In this document: one piece after another, positions 1-9,032 of the stretch
Layout of the letters: each line of letters starts with the position of its first letter
Numbering within the stretch: position 1 is the first letter of the stretch
Source of the DNA: CAVRXQ01 sp963849105
GTDB taxonomy: Bacteria; Actinomycetota; Acidimicrobiia; Acidimicrobiales; Bog-793
DNA length: 64,000 bases
Assembly: GCA_963849105.1 (NCBI GenBank)
Contig: CAWKGD010000006.1
Location: 310,001-374,000 of the forward strand
Direction: 5' to 3'
Made by a program: the position numbers and the translations under genes
The notes under the pieces: model-generated
Databases searched by the model: none
Told to the model about the DNA's origin: nothing
Seen by the model: only the letters and a program-made list of their open reading frames with translations

Positions 1-46
1 CTGAAGCCCTGCGGAAGAATCGGCGCGTCGTCGAGATCCGTAGTTC

Positions 47-85
47 GCGACAAGGGCCGTTCCCGTCGGGAACGGCCCTTGTCGC
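47..85. terminator. Perfect 18-bp hairpin at the left edge
   Basis: Bases 47-64 (GCGACAAGGGCCGTTCCC) are exactly complementary to 68-85, with a 3-base loop. No T-run follows on either strand. It lies just beyond the 3' end of the minus-strand gene that starts at 840 and may also serve a plus-strand gene left of the window. A bidirectional GC-rich terminator is the likeliest role; the function is inferred from position and shape only. Confidence 0.6.
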
Positions 86-840
86 TATCGATGGCTGCCC
101 GAGATCGCTCGGCGGACATTTCGTCCGACTACGAACCGGTGTAGCCGCCCGATGCGAGGCCGATGATCGTCTCGTCGTAAGCCGCGTGTGCCGAGCGCGA
201 TGTCGGCGTTCAACAGTTCATGGTTCGCGCGGATAAAGACGTGCGTGTCGCCCGGGTAGTCGGCGGGGACTTGGGCAAGCACAGCTGCGTCGACGTTGCT
301 CGAGTCTTCCGCCGCGTTGTTGACCAACTTCACGAATGCCGCAAAGTGCAGCAGTGCATTCTTGTAGCCCGGCTGGCCGACGAGGGCACTCACTGAAGAC
401 TGCAAAGCCGACTCGTTCGCCTCAAAGGTCGTTACCTGGGCTGCGATTGCGTCCGCCTCAATCGTCTGGAAGACCTGGGGCGTGAGGACCGCGTATACCC
501 GGTTGTCCCTGTACATCGACTCCTGGTCGGCGTGCAAATCGGCCCAAGTTGTGTCGTTTGGGACCTTGAGGACCAGGTTGTTTATGTTCCCCGTGGCGGT
601 CCCAACGTTCTTCGACAGAATCGTCGCGTGCGAAGTGGTCAGAGACTTTGCCGCCGTGACATCCGTCGACAGACGGCCCAGTTGGGTCACGCGGTTGGCG
701 AGTTGCTGTTCAAGCTTCTTCTGCGCATTGAGGAAACCCTGTGACGGCGCCGCCGAAGCGATGCCAGCGAAGGCGAAGAAGGAGCCGCCCACGAGCGTCA
801 CAGTGGCGAGTGCCACTTGAAGTAAGCGCTTAGCGATCAT
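85..840 (-). CDS. Secreted protein of unknown function, C-terminus apparently frameshifted
   Basis: The protein opens with a typical signal peptide (basic MIAKR, a hydrophobic stretch, then an Ala-rich cleavage region around residues 25-31), so it should be exported. The mature part is rich in Ala, Val, Asn and Thr with helical character; I do not recognise a family. A good ribosome site (AAAGGGGA) precedes the ATG at 840. The last ~45 residues are Arg/His-rich and unlike the rest. One base over, the frame reads AHAAYDETIIGLASGGYTGS and stops at 129, which looks like the natural end. A single-base indel between about 170 and 210 would explain this; it could be real or a sequencing error. Confidence 0.6.
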   Translation of the reverse strand: MIAKRLLQVALATVTLVGGSFFAFAGIASAAPSQGFLNAQKKLEQQLANRVTQLGRLSTDVTAAKSLTTSHATILSKNVGTATGNINNLVLKVPNDTTWADLHADQESMYRDNRVYAVLTPQVFQTIEADAIAAQVTTFEANESALQSSVSALVGQPGYKNALLHFAAFVKLVNNAAEDSSNVDAAVLAQVPADYPGDTHVFIRANHELLNADIALGTRGLRRDDHRPRIGRLHRFVVGRNVRRAISGSHR

Positions 841-1175
841 ACGAAGTCCCCTTTAGTAGCACCCAGTCCGCCTGGGCTCGCCGGTAAATCTGACAGCCAG
901 TTGTGTGCAAATTGGGGAGCCTCTGTTACGGTTCCGTCATCTGATCGCGATGTATTTGACAGGAAATCGTGATGTGGAGATGAACAAGTCCGACCTCGCA
1001 GGGGATTTCATGACGGCTCCGCCCCTGGAACGCCGAACGTCCGACCGGACAACGAACGGCAGTGTCAGGTGGTGGAGATGCTTGCTCGCGGGGCGTTCAG
1101 AAGCGACGGACGTAGGTTCGACCTGACGGCGCGAATGGTCCGCGAAGAGTGAAGCACCCACTTCGGAGCCGTTTG
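841..1175. other. Intergenic, no gene seen
   Basis: This stretch lies between two minus-strand genes. It should hold the promoter of the secreted-protein gene that starts at 840. The short open frames across it on both strands have no protein-like composition. I see no RNA gene or repeat. Confidence 0.4.
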
Positions 1176-2222
1176 CTAGCTCCGGGTCACGGCGATCTGC
1201 TGCCAGGGGTAAGCGGCGAGCGCAGCGAGCTGAATCGAGCCACCGGACTCAAGGTCGTAGAGGCTCACCCCGAGTGCGCCATCTCTCCGGGCGACGTCGA
1301 CAAAACGCCAGACTTCGAGTCCGGAGGGAAGTCCGGCGGGGCCTCCCTCGCTTGCCATGTTGTAGTCCTGGCCGATCGGCACGACAGGACGTAACGGCCG
1401 GAGCGCCGCAATGGCCGTCGCCACGGCTGCTCCCGGCTCGTTGCAGGACCAGTAGACCATCGGGGCAAAAGCGTCGACGAAAGGTGCCTCCGCCGCGTAC
1501 GGGTAGGAGGCAAGGCTGAGGCTCGTCGGTCGGGGCACGGTCGCGACGACCGGCTTCGACCCAGCGTCGGTTCGTACGAGGGCGAGGTAATAGGCGACAC
1601 GGCGGGCCGAGATGTAGGTGCCCTCGGGTTCCTCCTCGACGTCCGGGCTGAAGCCGTCCACCCCGTAACGGAACGCGTCCGCGGCCCGGCTGGCGTCGAC
1701 CGCAGGGTTTGAGAGCGTCGGGAAGTCCCAGGCGATGACGGCGATCCCGTCGCGGTGCGCCAACGGCACGAGCTTTGCGAGCATCGGACCGCCGTAGAAG
1801 CCGTCAAAGGAGCTCCCGGTGCGCACGTACAGCGCATCAATCCCCGCTCTCCGGGCAATGGCAACAACATGGGACACGTTGAGTCGATCCCCAGGAAACA
1901 CGGTGATCCAGATGCCTTTGCCTCTCAACGCCTCGAGCGAGATGTGGCGCGGTCCCGGGGCCACCACATTCGGGATCGCGGAGTCGGACACGGCTGGAGG
2001 AGGCAGTGCCGGTGGCGGACTCGTAGGCGGTGGCAACGGAATGCACGGAGGCGGTTCAACGGGCGGAGCAGGGAGCGGATAGGGAAGACGAGAGCCACCT
2101 GTCGCCCTCGACGGCGCGGTCGCGGCCAGCCGAGGTGCGGCTCCAGCGCCGAGGCTTGCGGTGGAATCACCGAGGACGAGGGCCCCGAGGACGAGAAGCA
2201 CTGCAGCTCGTCGGCCCCCCAC
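1176..2222 (-). CDS. Secreted protein with Pro-rich linker and TIM-barrel-like domain
   Basis: An N-terminal signal peptide (residues 1-30) is followed by a proline-rich linker (about residues 45-80) and a globular domain of about 260 residues. That domain has alternating strand and helix patches such as KGIWITVF, GIDALYVRTG, GIAVIAWDF, DGFSPDVEEE and VDAFAPMVYW. This resembles glycoside-hydrolase-like TIM barrels, and the acidic DVEEE and APMVYW strands sit where such enzymes keep active-site residues. The substrate cannot be read from sequence. An extracellular, cell-wall-associated role is inferred from the signal peptide and linker. Confidence 0.6.
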   Translation of the reverse strand: MGGRRAAVLLVLGALVLGDSTASLGAGAAPRLAATAPSRATGGSRLPYPLPAPPVEPPPCIPLPPPTSPPPALPPPAVSDSAIPNVVAPGPRHISLEALRGKGIWITVFPGDRLNVSHVVAIARRAGIDALYVRTGSSFDGFYGGPMLAKLVPLAHRDGIAVIAWDFPTLSNPAVDASRAADAFRYGVDGFSPDVEEEPEGTYISARRVAYYLALVRTDAGSKPVVATVPRPTSLSLASYPYAAEAPFVDAFAPMVYWSCNEPGAAVATAIAALRPLRPVVPIGQDYNMASEGGPAGLPSGLEVWRFVDVARRDGALGVSLYDLESGGSIQLAALAAYPWQQIAVTRS

Positions 2223-2395
2223 TGGCCACTATTTTGCCCTGCCGGCGCGTGACTGTCTGGCCAGGATGGCTCGTCCATTCCGTTCGCAAGGGTTGCGCGC
2301 GGTCGAATGCCAGAACGGGAGCGCGCGCTGTTCGTCGTGTAGCTCGGACGAGCTTCGGATTGCGATTTCGCAGGTCGGGTCTACGATCCGTGGCG

Positions 2396-2788
2396 ATGGA
2401 TGATGACGCCTTCGACCTCGACCTTGCGATCTCCTCGCTCAACGCCGACGGTTCTGACGTGCAGTTGATGCTGCGTCTGCTCACGGAAAAGCTCGCCGGC
2501 GTGCTCGGCGATCGATTGCAGGTCATCCGGGCCGGGGGACTGCTGAAACGCTCAAACGTCATCGAAAAGGTCGAGGTCCGCTTGCGCGGCTGCGATCTCG
2601 AAGCCCGGCTTTCCGGTGCGTCTGCGGAGTTCGTGATCGGTCAGATGTCGGGCGGCATCCGGATCCGCACCGAGCGCGTCGACGCCCCGAGCTGGACGCG
2701 GCGGCTTCTCGAGGAACTGCAGGCAGAAGCGACCCACAGCGCGAGCGCCCGCCAGGCTCTCGAATCGATCATGATCGGACAACAGTGA
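2396..2788 (+). CDS. Conserved-looking hypothetical protein, first gene of UPF0145 operon
   Basis: This is a 130-residue acidic protein. I chose the ATG at 2396, where MDDDAFDLDLAIS starts; a GTG at 2390 is also in frame. The frame stays open upstream but that part reads as non-coding. No signal peptide or membrane segment is visible. The middle (LQVIRAGGLLKRSNVIEKVEVRLRG) has strand-like character and the C-terminus is helical. Its stop overlaps the GTG of the next gene by four bases (GTGA), so it is translated with the UPF0145 genes. I do not recognise the family. Confidence 0.65.
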   Translation: MDDDAFDLDLAISSLNADGSDVQLMLRLLTEKLAGVLGDRLQVIRAGGLLKRSNVIEKVEVRLRGCDLEARLSGASAEFVIGQMSGGIRIRTERVDAPSWTRRLLEELQAEATHSASARQALESIMIGQQ

Positions 2789-3591
2789 CTACTGACGCCG
2801 AGGTTCCCGCGGATCTTCCTTCTGACGCCGGCAAGCGACTGAGAGAGCTCGAGGCCGGTCTGTTCACCTCGGATTTGTCGGTGAACGAATTCTTGCTCGT
2901 CAAAGACGCCGGTTTCCATCCGCTTGGTTTCGTGATGGGGTCGTCGATCTATCACTTGGGTCTGCAGACGCGGAAGTGGGGGCAAAGCCAGGAACTGACG
3001 AAACTCACCTCCGCGATGTACGAGGCGCGCGAACTCGCGATGACCCGTATGGAAGAAGAAGCGACGGTGCTCGGCGCAGACGGGGTCGTCGGTGTCCGGC
3101 TCGATGTGAACTACTACGAGTTCGGCTCGGACACCGCCGAGTTCATAGCCATGGGCACTGCGATCAAGGCGGAGGATGGCAAGAACTATCGGAACGTGGA
3201 GGGAAAGCCATTTACGTCTGACCTTTCCGGACAGGCATTCTGGACGTTGCGCCGAGTCGGTCATGTACCGCTCGGACTCGTGATGGGGACGTGCGTGTAC
3301 CACATCGCGCATCGTGGGATCACGAGCTCGCTCGGTCAGCTCGGTCGGAACACCGAGCTTCCGAACTACACCCAAGCGCTGTACGACGCTCGTGAGCTCG
3401 CGATGACGCGGATGCAGGACGAGGCGACGAGACTGAACGCGACCGGCATCGTCGAGGTGAAGCTCGTCGAGAAATCCCACATGTGGGGCAGCCACACGAT
3501 CGAGTTCCTCGCGCTCGGCACCGCGGTCAGTGTCGCTGAAGGCGCATCCGGACTTCCTTCGCCCCAGACGATCATTTCGCTCGACCACTGA
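2785..3591 (+). CDS. Protein with two UPF0145/YbjQ-like (heavy-metal-binding-type) domains
   Basis: The 268 residues form two tandem copies of one module. Copy one spans about residues 25-130 and copy two about 140-250. Each starts with an (F)TSDLS segment, continues with PLG(F/L)VMG and a YH strand, and carries the helix EARELAMTRMEEEA or DARELAMTRMQDEA followed by a GADGVVGVRLD-like strand. That last part matches the UPF0145/YbjQ fold, often annotated 'heavy metal-binding domain', though metal binding is not established for the family. The GTG start overlaps the upstream stop. It is the first of three related genes, which suggests duplication in place. Confidence 0.7.
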   Translation: MTTDAEVPADLPSDAGKRLRELEAGLFTSDLSVNEFLLVKDAGFHPLGFVMGSSIYHLGLQTRKWGQSQELTKLTSAMYEARELAMTRMEEEATVLGADGVVGVRLDVNYYEFGSDTAEFIAMGTAIKAEDGKNYRNVEGKPFTSDLSGQAFWTLRRVGHVPLGLVMGTCVYHIAHRGITSSLGQLGRNTELPNYTQALYDARELAMTRMQDEATRLNATGIVEVKLVEKSHMWGSHTIEFLALGTAVSVAEGASGLPSPQTIISLDH

Positions 3592-3598
3592 GCTCACC

Positions 3599-4468
3599 TT
3601 GACGACGACGAACGAGGGACGCGCCTGGTCCTCGTCGTTGTCGACGAACGATTTCGCCGCGTGCGTCGAGGCGGGCTACGTGCCGCTCGGTTTCGTTCAG
3701 GGCTGTTCGGTTATCTCGTGGGGTTGGGGATCGTCGATGACGACGCCGCTCGGTCTTGGTTACTCCCCGAGCGGATCCGCCGCGACGCGGGGTTATAGCG
3801 AGCAATTCGGCTGTCCCCACGGGTTCGTCGGCGCCGGCCATCGGATGTATGGACTCAATTACGAACAGGACTGGGTCGAGGACGCGTGGCGGCTCGGGTT
3901 CTCCTCCGCATACCAACGTCTCATTGATGAAGCCGCGCGGCTTTCAGCGCACGGAGTGATCGCAATCGTCGATCAGGTCGTGCACGATCCCGACACGGCG
4001 ACGTATCGCTTCACCATCGAGGGAACCGCGGTCCGAGTCGCGGGAGCGCCCGATTCGAAGGCGCTCTTCACGACATTCCTCGCCGGCCAGAAGCTGAACA
4101 AGCTGCTCGAGGCGGGCTTCGCGCCGGTCTCGATTGTCGCGGAGTTCATCTCGATCCAGGTGTACTCGTCCTGCATCACCGAGTATCTCTTGGCGGGCCG
4201 TGGGGCGGTCGGATGGGGTGCGCCGGTCGGCGGCGAGATCGACCAGGTGTCACGAGCGCACGACGCTGCTCGTCACGTGGCGCGCGAGCGCGTCCGCGGG
4301 CGACTCGGATCTGATGTTCTCCACGCCGCCAATCTCGAGGTCCGCGAGCGGGAGCTCATGGGATCGGGACCGCAGATCGACGCGATGCTGAAGGGCAATC
4401 GGGTTCGCCGCTTCAAGGCGTACGACCCGCTCCCGCCGCCTCGCCCCGTCGTCCGGCTCGTCGACTGA
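3599..4468 (+). CDS. Second two-domain UPF0145/YbjQ-like protein, diverged
   Basis: Two modules again: WSSSLSTNDFAACVEAGYVPLGFVQG near the start, and LFTTFLAGQKLNKLLEAGFAPVSIV from the middle. Helices such as AYQRLIDEAARLSAHGVIAIV correspond to the EARELAMTRM helix of its neighbours. The first copy has a Gly/Ser-rich insertion (WGWGSSMTTPLGLGYSPSG) and a MYGLNYEQDWVEDAW segment absent from the others. The start is uncertain: TTG at 3599, just after the previous stop, gives 289 residues, while GTG at 3530 would overlap the previous gene by 62 bases. It ends in a TGATG overlap with the next gene. Confidence 0.65.
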   Translation: MTTTNEGRAWSSSLSTNDFAACVEAGYVPLGFVQGCSVISWGWGSSMTTPLGLGYSPSGSAATRGYSEQFGCPHGFVGAGHRMYGLNYEQDWVEDAWRLGFSSAYQRLIDEAARLSAHGVIAIVDQVVHDPDTATYRFTIEGTAVRVAGAPDSKALFTTFLAGQKLNKLLEAGFAPVSIVAEFISIQVYSSCITEYLLAGRGAVGWGAPVGGEIDQVSRAHDAARHVARERVRGRLGSDVLHAANLEVRERELMGSGPQIDAMLKGNRVRRFKAYDPLPPPRPVVRLVD

Positions 4469-5307
4469 TGCCGAGGGAAGCGCTCGAGGCGCTCGAGGCG
4501 CTCGGGGCGGCGCCCGACCCATCCGCACGCGCCGTGACCTCGGATCTCTCGATCGACGAGGCGCTGTTGCTGCACGCTGCGGGTTGGGAACCGGTCGACC
4601 TCGCCACCGGAGTGGCTGTGTGGTCGATGCCGTACGGGACGTTCTTCCTTCCCTACGGCCAGAACGATCCGGTCGAGCTGGGTGGCGCTTCGCAGGCGAC
4701 GCTCGAAGCGTTCCGCGCGGCAGGTGAGCGCCTGCGAGAGGACTGTCATCGATCGGCGGGTGTCGGCGTCGTCGGTGTCGGGGTGGAGGTCGATATCGGG
4801 TCGACGAGCGTCAAAGTGGCGTTCAACGGGACCGCGGTCCGAAGAATCGAGGACAGTCACCCGCGCCCCGGCCGCGCCTTTGTCACCGATCTGTCGACGA
4901 AAGATTTCGTACTGCTTGAACGCGCAGGGTGGGAGCCGGTCGATCTCGCCTACGGAGCGAGCTTTGTTGCCGCGCCGTATCAACGGCTGCGGCAAGTGGT
5001 CGCCCAGACGGCGCAGAACATCGAGCTCACGAACCTCACACAGGCACTTCAGGATGCACGCGAGCTCGCCATGGAACGCATGCAGCGCGCCGCGTCCGCG
5101 CCGGGGGTTGCAGGCGTTGTCGACGTCTCGATCCTCGACGGACCGCTCACGCACGCCCGGCACACCCTCGCATTCATCTGTTGGGGCACGGCGGTGCGGC
5201 TTGTGGCGGAAAAGCACCAGCTCATCGAACCAGAGCTCGTGCTCCCCCTGAACGACGACACACTCGCGTTCGCAGCGACTTCACTGCGCTCGTCGCGGAG
5301 AGGTTGA
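4468..5307 (+). CDS. Third two-domain UPF0145/YbjQ-like protein
   Basis: 279 residues with two modules: TSDLSIDEALLLHAAGWEPVDLATG, and TDLSTKDFVLLERAGWEPVDLAYG from about residue 138. The second copy keeps the helix DARELAMERMQRAA and a GVAGVVDVSIL strand. Each module ends in a strand of the type FNGTAVR or CWGTAVRL, which also closes the modules of the two upstream genes. No membrane segment or signal is visible, so it is probably cytoplasmic. It is the last gene of the operon. Three adjacent genes give six modules in all; a joint complex is possible but not shown. Confidence 0.7.
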   Translation: MPREALEALEALGAAPDPSARAVTSDLSIDEALLLHAAGWEPVDLATGVAVWSMPYGTFFLPYGQNDPVELGGASQATLEAFRAAGERLREDCHRSAGVGVVGVGVEVDIGSTSVKVAFNGTAVRRIEDSHPRPGRAFVTDLSTKDFVLLERAGWEPVDLAYGASFVAAPYQRLRQVVAQTAQNIELTNLTQALQDARELAMERMQRAASAPGVAGVVDVSILDGPLTHARHTLAFICWGTAVRLVAEKHQLIEPELVLPLNDDTLAFAATSLRSSRRG

Positions 5308-5793
5308 AGAGTCGCGCGCGCTACTTCTTCGACAGCAAGAACTCGGATTGCGCGCGTCGCGGATACGACGAATCAGACCACGGATGAATGCGGATCAGGC
5401 GTGCGCGGCTCTGAAGGATCGCGCTGTTGGAGTGGAGACGTTTGATAATTCCGAGGAGCTTTTCGTCATTGGAGAGGCGTCACACTCCGAGTCAAGTCCT
5501 CACGTGATAGCGAAACCGCCTGCTCCATCGGTCTCGGCGCGGGGCGCGCGGCATCTTTCACTCTGAGACACCGAATAGCTACGGTGGCGGCATGGCAGAC
5601 CGCTCCGGCATCTCGGTCCTCGAGTCGCGTTGACGATGCGCCCATCCGAGCGCTGTCGCCACCGACCGCGCATGAGCGCCGGGATATCCGAAGATTCGGA
5701 CAGACTCCTGGTCAAGGTGGCAGCCTGGGGGTCGCGTGCCTCCCTTGCCTGGGAAGGGGTGCTTGTTTCGAGCCGAGAAGACAAAGGGCGAAC
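5308..5793. other. Intergenic before the methyltransferase, no gene seen
   Basis: The methyltransferase reading frame is open back to 5584, but that part has low-complexity, non-protein-like composition. A short ATG frame at 5592 stops after about a dozen codons. The stretch must hold the promoter of the methyltransferase gene. I see no hairpin terminator or repeat worth calling. Confidence 0.35.
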
Positions 5794-7260
5794 GTGACAT
5801 CTATCCCAGTCGCGGAGTCAAGTCCGCAGCGCCTTCGTCGTTCGACATCGACCGCCCGCTTTGGATCTTCTCGCAGAGAGAGTCACGACGCGTCCTATTT
5901 CTATGACCGTTTCAATCCTCCGGAGCTGACTCGCGACAACACAGTCAACCGGCCATCGATCCGTGACCGGCTATTTGTCGCCGACGCGCGACGCATGGAA
6001 CAAGTGCGCGAGAATTCGGTCGCTCTCGTAGTCACGTCGCCGCCCTACTTCGCAGGAAAGGAATACGAGGAGAGTCTCGGCGAAAACGGTGTCCCAGCGA
6101 GCTACTTCGACTATTTGGACCTTCTCCGCACTGTCTTCTCGGAATGCAAACGCGTTCTCGAACCGGGCGGTCGAATCGCCGTCAACGTTGCAAACCTCGG
6201 TCGCCGGCCGTTCCGTTCACTCGCAGGCGACGTCACTCAGATCTTCCAGGACCTCGGCCTTCTTCTACGCGGCGAGGTCGTCTGGTGGAAAGGCCGCGCC
6301 GCGGGCGGCTCATGCGCCTGGGGGACCTTTCAGCGTCCGAGTAACCCGGTGCTGCGTGACGTCACAGAACGAATTGTGATCGCGTCAAAGGGGCGTTTTG
6401 ACCGAGCGATGAAACCGGGAGAGCGTGAACACAACGGATTCCCATCCGCCGCAACGATTTCCCGCGATGAATTCCTGGAAGCGACTACTGATCTTTGGGA
6501 GATTCCCCCCGAGAGTGCCACTCGTGTGGGCCACCCGGCGCCGTTCCCTCTCGCTCTGCCGAGACGACTAATTGAGTTGTACACGTACGAGGAAGACCTG
6601 GTCCTTGACCCGTTTGTCGGGTCGGGCTCGACCGCAATAGCCGCACTGCGGACGAACCGCCATTACCTCGGCTTTGACACCGACAAGATGTACATCTCGA
6701 AAGCGAAGCGCCGTATCGCGGCTGAGAGGCGACGGCAGCGCAACGCCGCTGACGAGCGCGTTTTCCGTGTCCATCTTCCCGCCCTCGCAAAACCGAGGAA
6801 CGAACAAGTGAAGGAGGACTTCCAAGCTCGGGCCGTGCGCGAAGGTCGACAAGCGAAAGAGCTCGCAGGTTTGATTCTGCGTGAGTGCGGCTTTCAGAAC
6901 ATGCAACAAGATGTGAAGCTGCAAGGTTTGGGAGTCGAACTCAATTTTCTCGCGACAGATGCGGCTGAAAATTTGTGGGCGTTCGATGTCTCAGGCGCGT
7001 TCACGTCCTCTCGAGCGGGACTGCGAAGAACCGACACTCTTTGGAAAGCGCTCGGCAAAGCCGCCGTTGTCCGTGAGCACAGGTCCGATCTCGCGGTCGT
7101 CTTGCTGACCACCGATGCCCCTGAGAGGGGAAGCGTGGGCTATGCCGCGCTCAACTCGATGAAGGGCCCTTCCAAAACCGTCTACGACTCAATCGAACTC
7201 CTGGACCCGGCCGGTCAGGATCGCTTGCGAAATTACGCACAAGGCTTGAGCGACCGCTAG
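5794..7260 (+). CDS. DNA methyltransferase (TSPPY type) with C-terminal extra domain
   Basis: This is a site-specific amino-methyltransferase for DNA (N6-adenine or N4-cytosine) using S-adenosylmethionine. The catalytic motif TSPPY is at about residue 81 and the SAM-binding motif DPFVGSGST at about residue 272. This order, catalytic before SAM site, is that of the beta class. The start is taken as GTG 5794, before VTSIPVAESSPQ; upstream codons read as non-coding. Residues ~340-488 form a separate domain with a GVELNF strand and a WAFDVSGAFTSSRAGLRRTD segment, which could be a degenerate nuclease-like or target-recognition domain. A gene 15 bp downstream may encode the matching nuclease. Confidence 0.8.
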   Translation: MTSIPVAESSPQRLRRSTSTARFGSSRRESHDASYFYDRFNPPELTRDNTVNRPSIRDRLFVADARRMEQVRENSVALVVTSPPYFAGKEYEESLGENGVPASYFDYLDLLRTVFSECKRVLEPGGRIAVNVANLGRRPFRSLAGDVTQIFQDLGLLLRGEVVWWKGRAAGGSCAWGTFQRPSNPVLRDVTERIVIASKGRFDRAMKPGEREHNGFPSAATISRDEFLEATTDLWEIPPESATRVGHPAPFPLALPRRLIELYTYEEDLVLDPFVGSGSTAIAALRTNRHYLGFDTDKMYISKAKRRIAAERRRQRNAADERVFRVHLPALAKPRNEQVKEDFQARAVREGRQAKELAGLILRECGFQNMQQDVKLQGLGVELNFLATDAAENLWAFDVSGAFTSSRAGLRRTDTLWKALGKAAVVREHRSDLAVVLLTTDAPERGSVGYAALNSMKGPSKTVYDSIELLDPAGQDRLRNYAQGLSDR

Positions 7261-7275
7261 GCGTCGGTTCGAGTC

Positions 7276-8274
7276 GTGCCATCGGACAGGACGTTCGTCA
7301 CCGAGGTAGCGACCGGCCTCGGGATGACCGAAGCCACCGATCTTGATGACGTGATTGCCGCGCGACCGGCGGAATTTGTCAATCTTGCGAGGGACGATTG
7401 GGAACGGCTCGCCGAAATTCGCACTCGTGGCGATCTCTCTCCAGAGTTCCTCGGAAGTTTCCTCAACGGACAGTCTTTTCTCTGCGCCGAGGATGCTCTG
7501 CGGGGAAGAGCTCCTCGACTCATCGAATGGACCGGTGGTCGACGGGCACCGGGCGATGAGGTAGTTCCGTCTGATCTTCGGATCGACCACGTCTATCTGG
7601 TCAGCTGCAAGTACTTAAGTCGAATACTGCACAATCCCAGTCCGGCTCGCCTCGCGATGGGCCTCCTAAGCCAACTCGCGGTTGACGACCGTACAGATTG
7701 GTTTCATCGAACGGCGCCGCGCGAATACCAGGCCCTTTATGAAGTCTGCAGGGAGATAATCGGGGATTTGTCATTACCAAAGGAGGCGGAAGAGTTATCG
7801 GGTCCGCAGAGACGACGTCTTGCCCGGGTACTCCACAGCGGCTGGCCGGAAGGCGCGGCTGAGAAATACGCAGAAATGTGCGCTTCTGTCGCTTCGAAGA
7901 CAGCCGAGGAATGGAGAAGTCGGGTGGACAGGTCGAATGCCGAATTGATGCTTTGGCGACTTCTCCGAATCGGCTCGACCCCGTACTTCATTCTCGGTAC
8001 GGGTCCGACGGGAGTTGTCCGGCTTCGGGTCGATACCCCCTGGGACTGGCGCCAAAAGTTCTCACTCGGAGAGTTCGAGATCCGTCCGCAACCAGGCGGC
8101 CAAGCGATAGTCAGTTGGTTAGCTCATTACACGGAACTCGATAGCGGTTCCGCCGCTAATGTGCGCGGTCACGTCGAGATTCGTTGGAGTCATGGCCGTT
8201 TTGGTCAGCCTCCGGAGGCGAAGATTTACCTTGATTCAGCGATCGGAGACGTTCCCGGGTATCACCCCCTCTGA
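7276..8274 (+). CDS. Hypothetical protein, candidate restriction endonuclease partner
   Basis: 332 residues, GTG start, 15 bp after the methyltransferase stop, so almost certainly co-transcribed with it. No signal peptide or membrane segment. Around residues 84-112 it reads EWTGGRR, then PSDLRIDHVYLVSCKYLSRI. An acidic residue followed at short distance by a hydrophobic strand ending in (S)CK resembles the PD-(D/E)xK nuclease core, with Ser where the second acidic residue is usual. Further on lies a helical middle (MCASVASKTAEEWRSR) and a beta-rich C-terminus (VRGHVEIRWSHGRF). I infer a nuclease from this motif and from the neighbour; I do not recognise a named family. Confidence 0.55.
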   Translation: MPSDRTFVTEVATGLGMTEATDLDDVIAARPAEFVNLARDDWERLAEIRTRGDLSPEFLGSFLNGQSFLCAEDALRGRAPRLIEWTGGRRAPGDEVVPSDLRIDHVYLVSCKYLSRILHNPSPARLAMGLLSQLAVDDRTDWFHRTAPREYQALYEVCREIIGDLSLPKEAEELSGPQRRRLARVLHSGWPEGAAEKYAEMCASVASKTAEEWRSRVDRSNAELMLWRLLRIGSTPYFILGTGPTGVVRLRVDTPWDWRQKFSLGEFEIRPQPGGQAIVSWLAHYTELDSGSAANVRGHVEIRWSHGRFGQPPEAKIYLDSAIGDVPGYHPL

Positions 8275-8358
8275 ATCGAGACGCAGAAGACGCGCGCGAT
8301 GAGATCCGCAGCACGGCGCGCCCGACTTGAGGCGCGAGATCTACGACGACGCGTGCGC

Positions 8359-8826
8359 TCAAATTTCGCGCTCGAATCGATTGACGACGACGAGTCCAGC
8401 GATGAACACGACTACCAATGCGATCAACAGCGCAAACTGCGCAGTGCTCACGGCAATCGCGTTCGAGAGAATGTACAAGATCCTCCTGATCACCGCGACG
8501 AGTCCGACGACGACGAAGGGTTGCGCCACCAGACTGTGCGCGCGCAACGACAAGACGACGGTGTGCACGATCTCGGCGAGGATGAGCACGAGGAGCACCC
8601 GGTCGAGAAGATTCTCGCCGGCGATCGCTATTGAGTGATGCTGAACGTCTCGGAGGAAGTCCACCGAGGCGGTGACGAGAAGCGTCACGGCGAGGACGAT
8701 GAGCACCACCCCGACCAACAACGCCAGCACGTCCTGCGCATGCTCGAGCATCGCGGTCGTTTCGGAGACCCCGAAAACCGAACGCCACGAACGAGGGCGC
8801 GTCGGCTGTTCCCCCTCAGCGGCCAC
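8359..8826 (-). CDS. PsiE-like phosphate-starvation-inducible family membrane protein
   Basis: 155 residues with four hydrophobic segments at about 30-52, 75-95, 100-118 and 130-148. The segment VLLVLILAEIVHTVVLSLRAH and the basic AVIRRILYILS match the pattern of the PsiE family, small integral membrane proteins of unknown biochemical role. The gene is convergent with the nuclease candidate and stands alone on the minus strand. Family assignment rests on topology and these motifs. Confidence 0.65.
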   Translation of the reverse strand: MAAEGEQPTRPRSWRSVFGVSETTAMLEHAQDVLALLVGVVLIVLAVTLLVTASVDFLRDVQHHSIAIAGENLLDRVLLVLILAEIVHTVVLSLRAHSLVAQPFVVVGLVAVIRRILYILSNAIAVSTAQFALLIALVVVFIAGLVVVNRFEREI

Positions 8827-9032
8827 TCACGCCTCCTTCGGGACCCAAGGCGGGGTCGTTCGCCTCAGCCCCGGGCCCGTTCTGCACGGACGCATGATCA
8901 AAGGCTTGCATACCGACGCCCACCTCCGCGACCACGCCGTTCTCGCGGTGATCGAGACTGGAGCCCGCCGATGGTGCGGTCGACCCTGCCCCGATGTAGC
9001 TTCTCGGATCAGGCACGCGCCGGGGTCACTCG

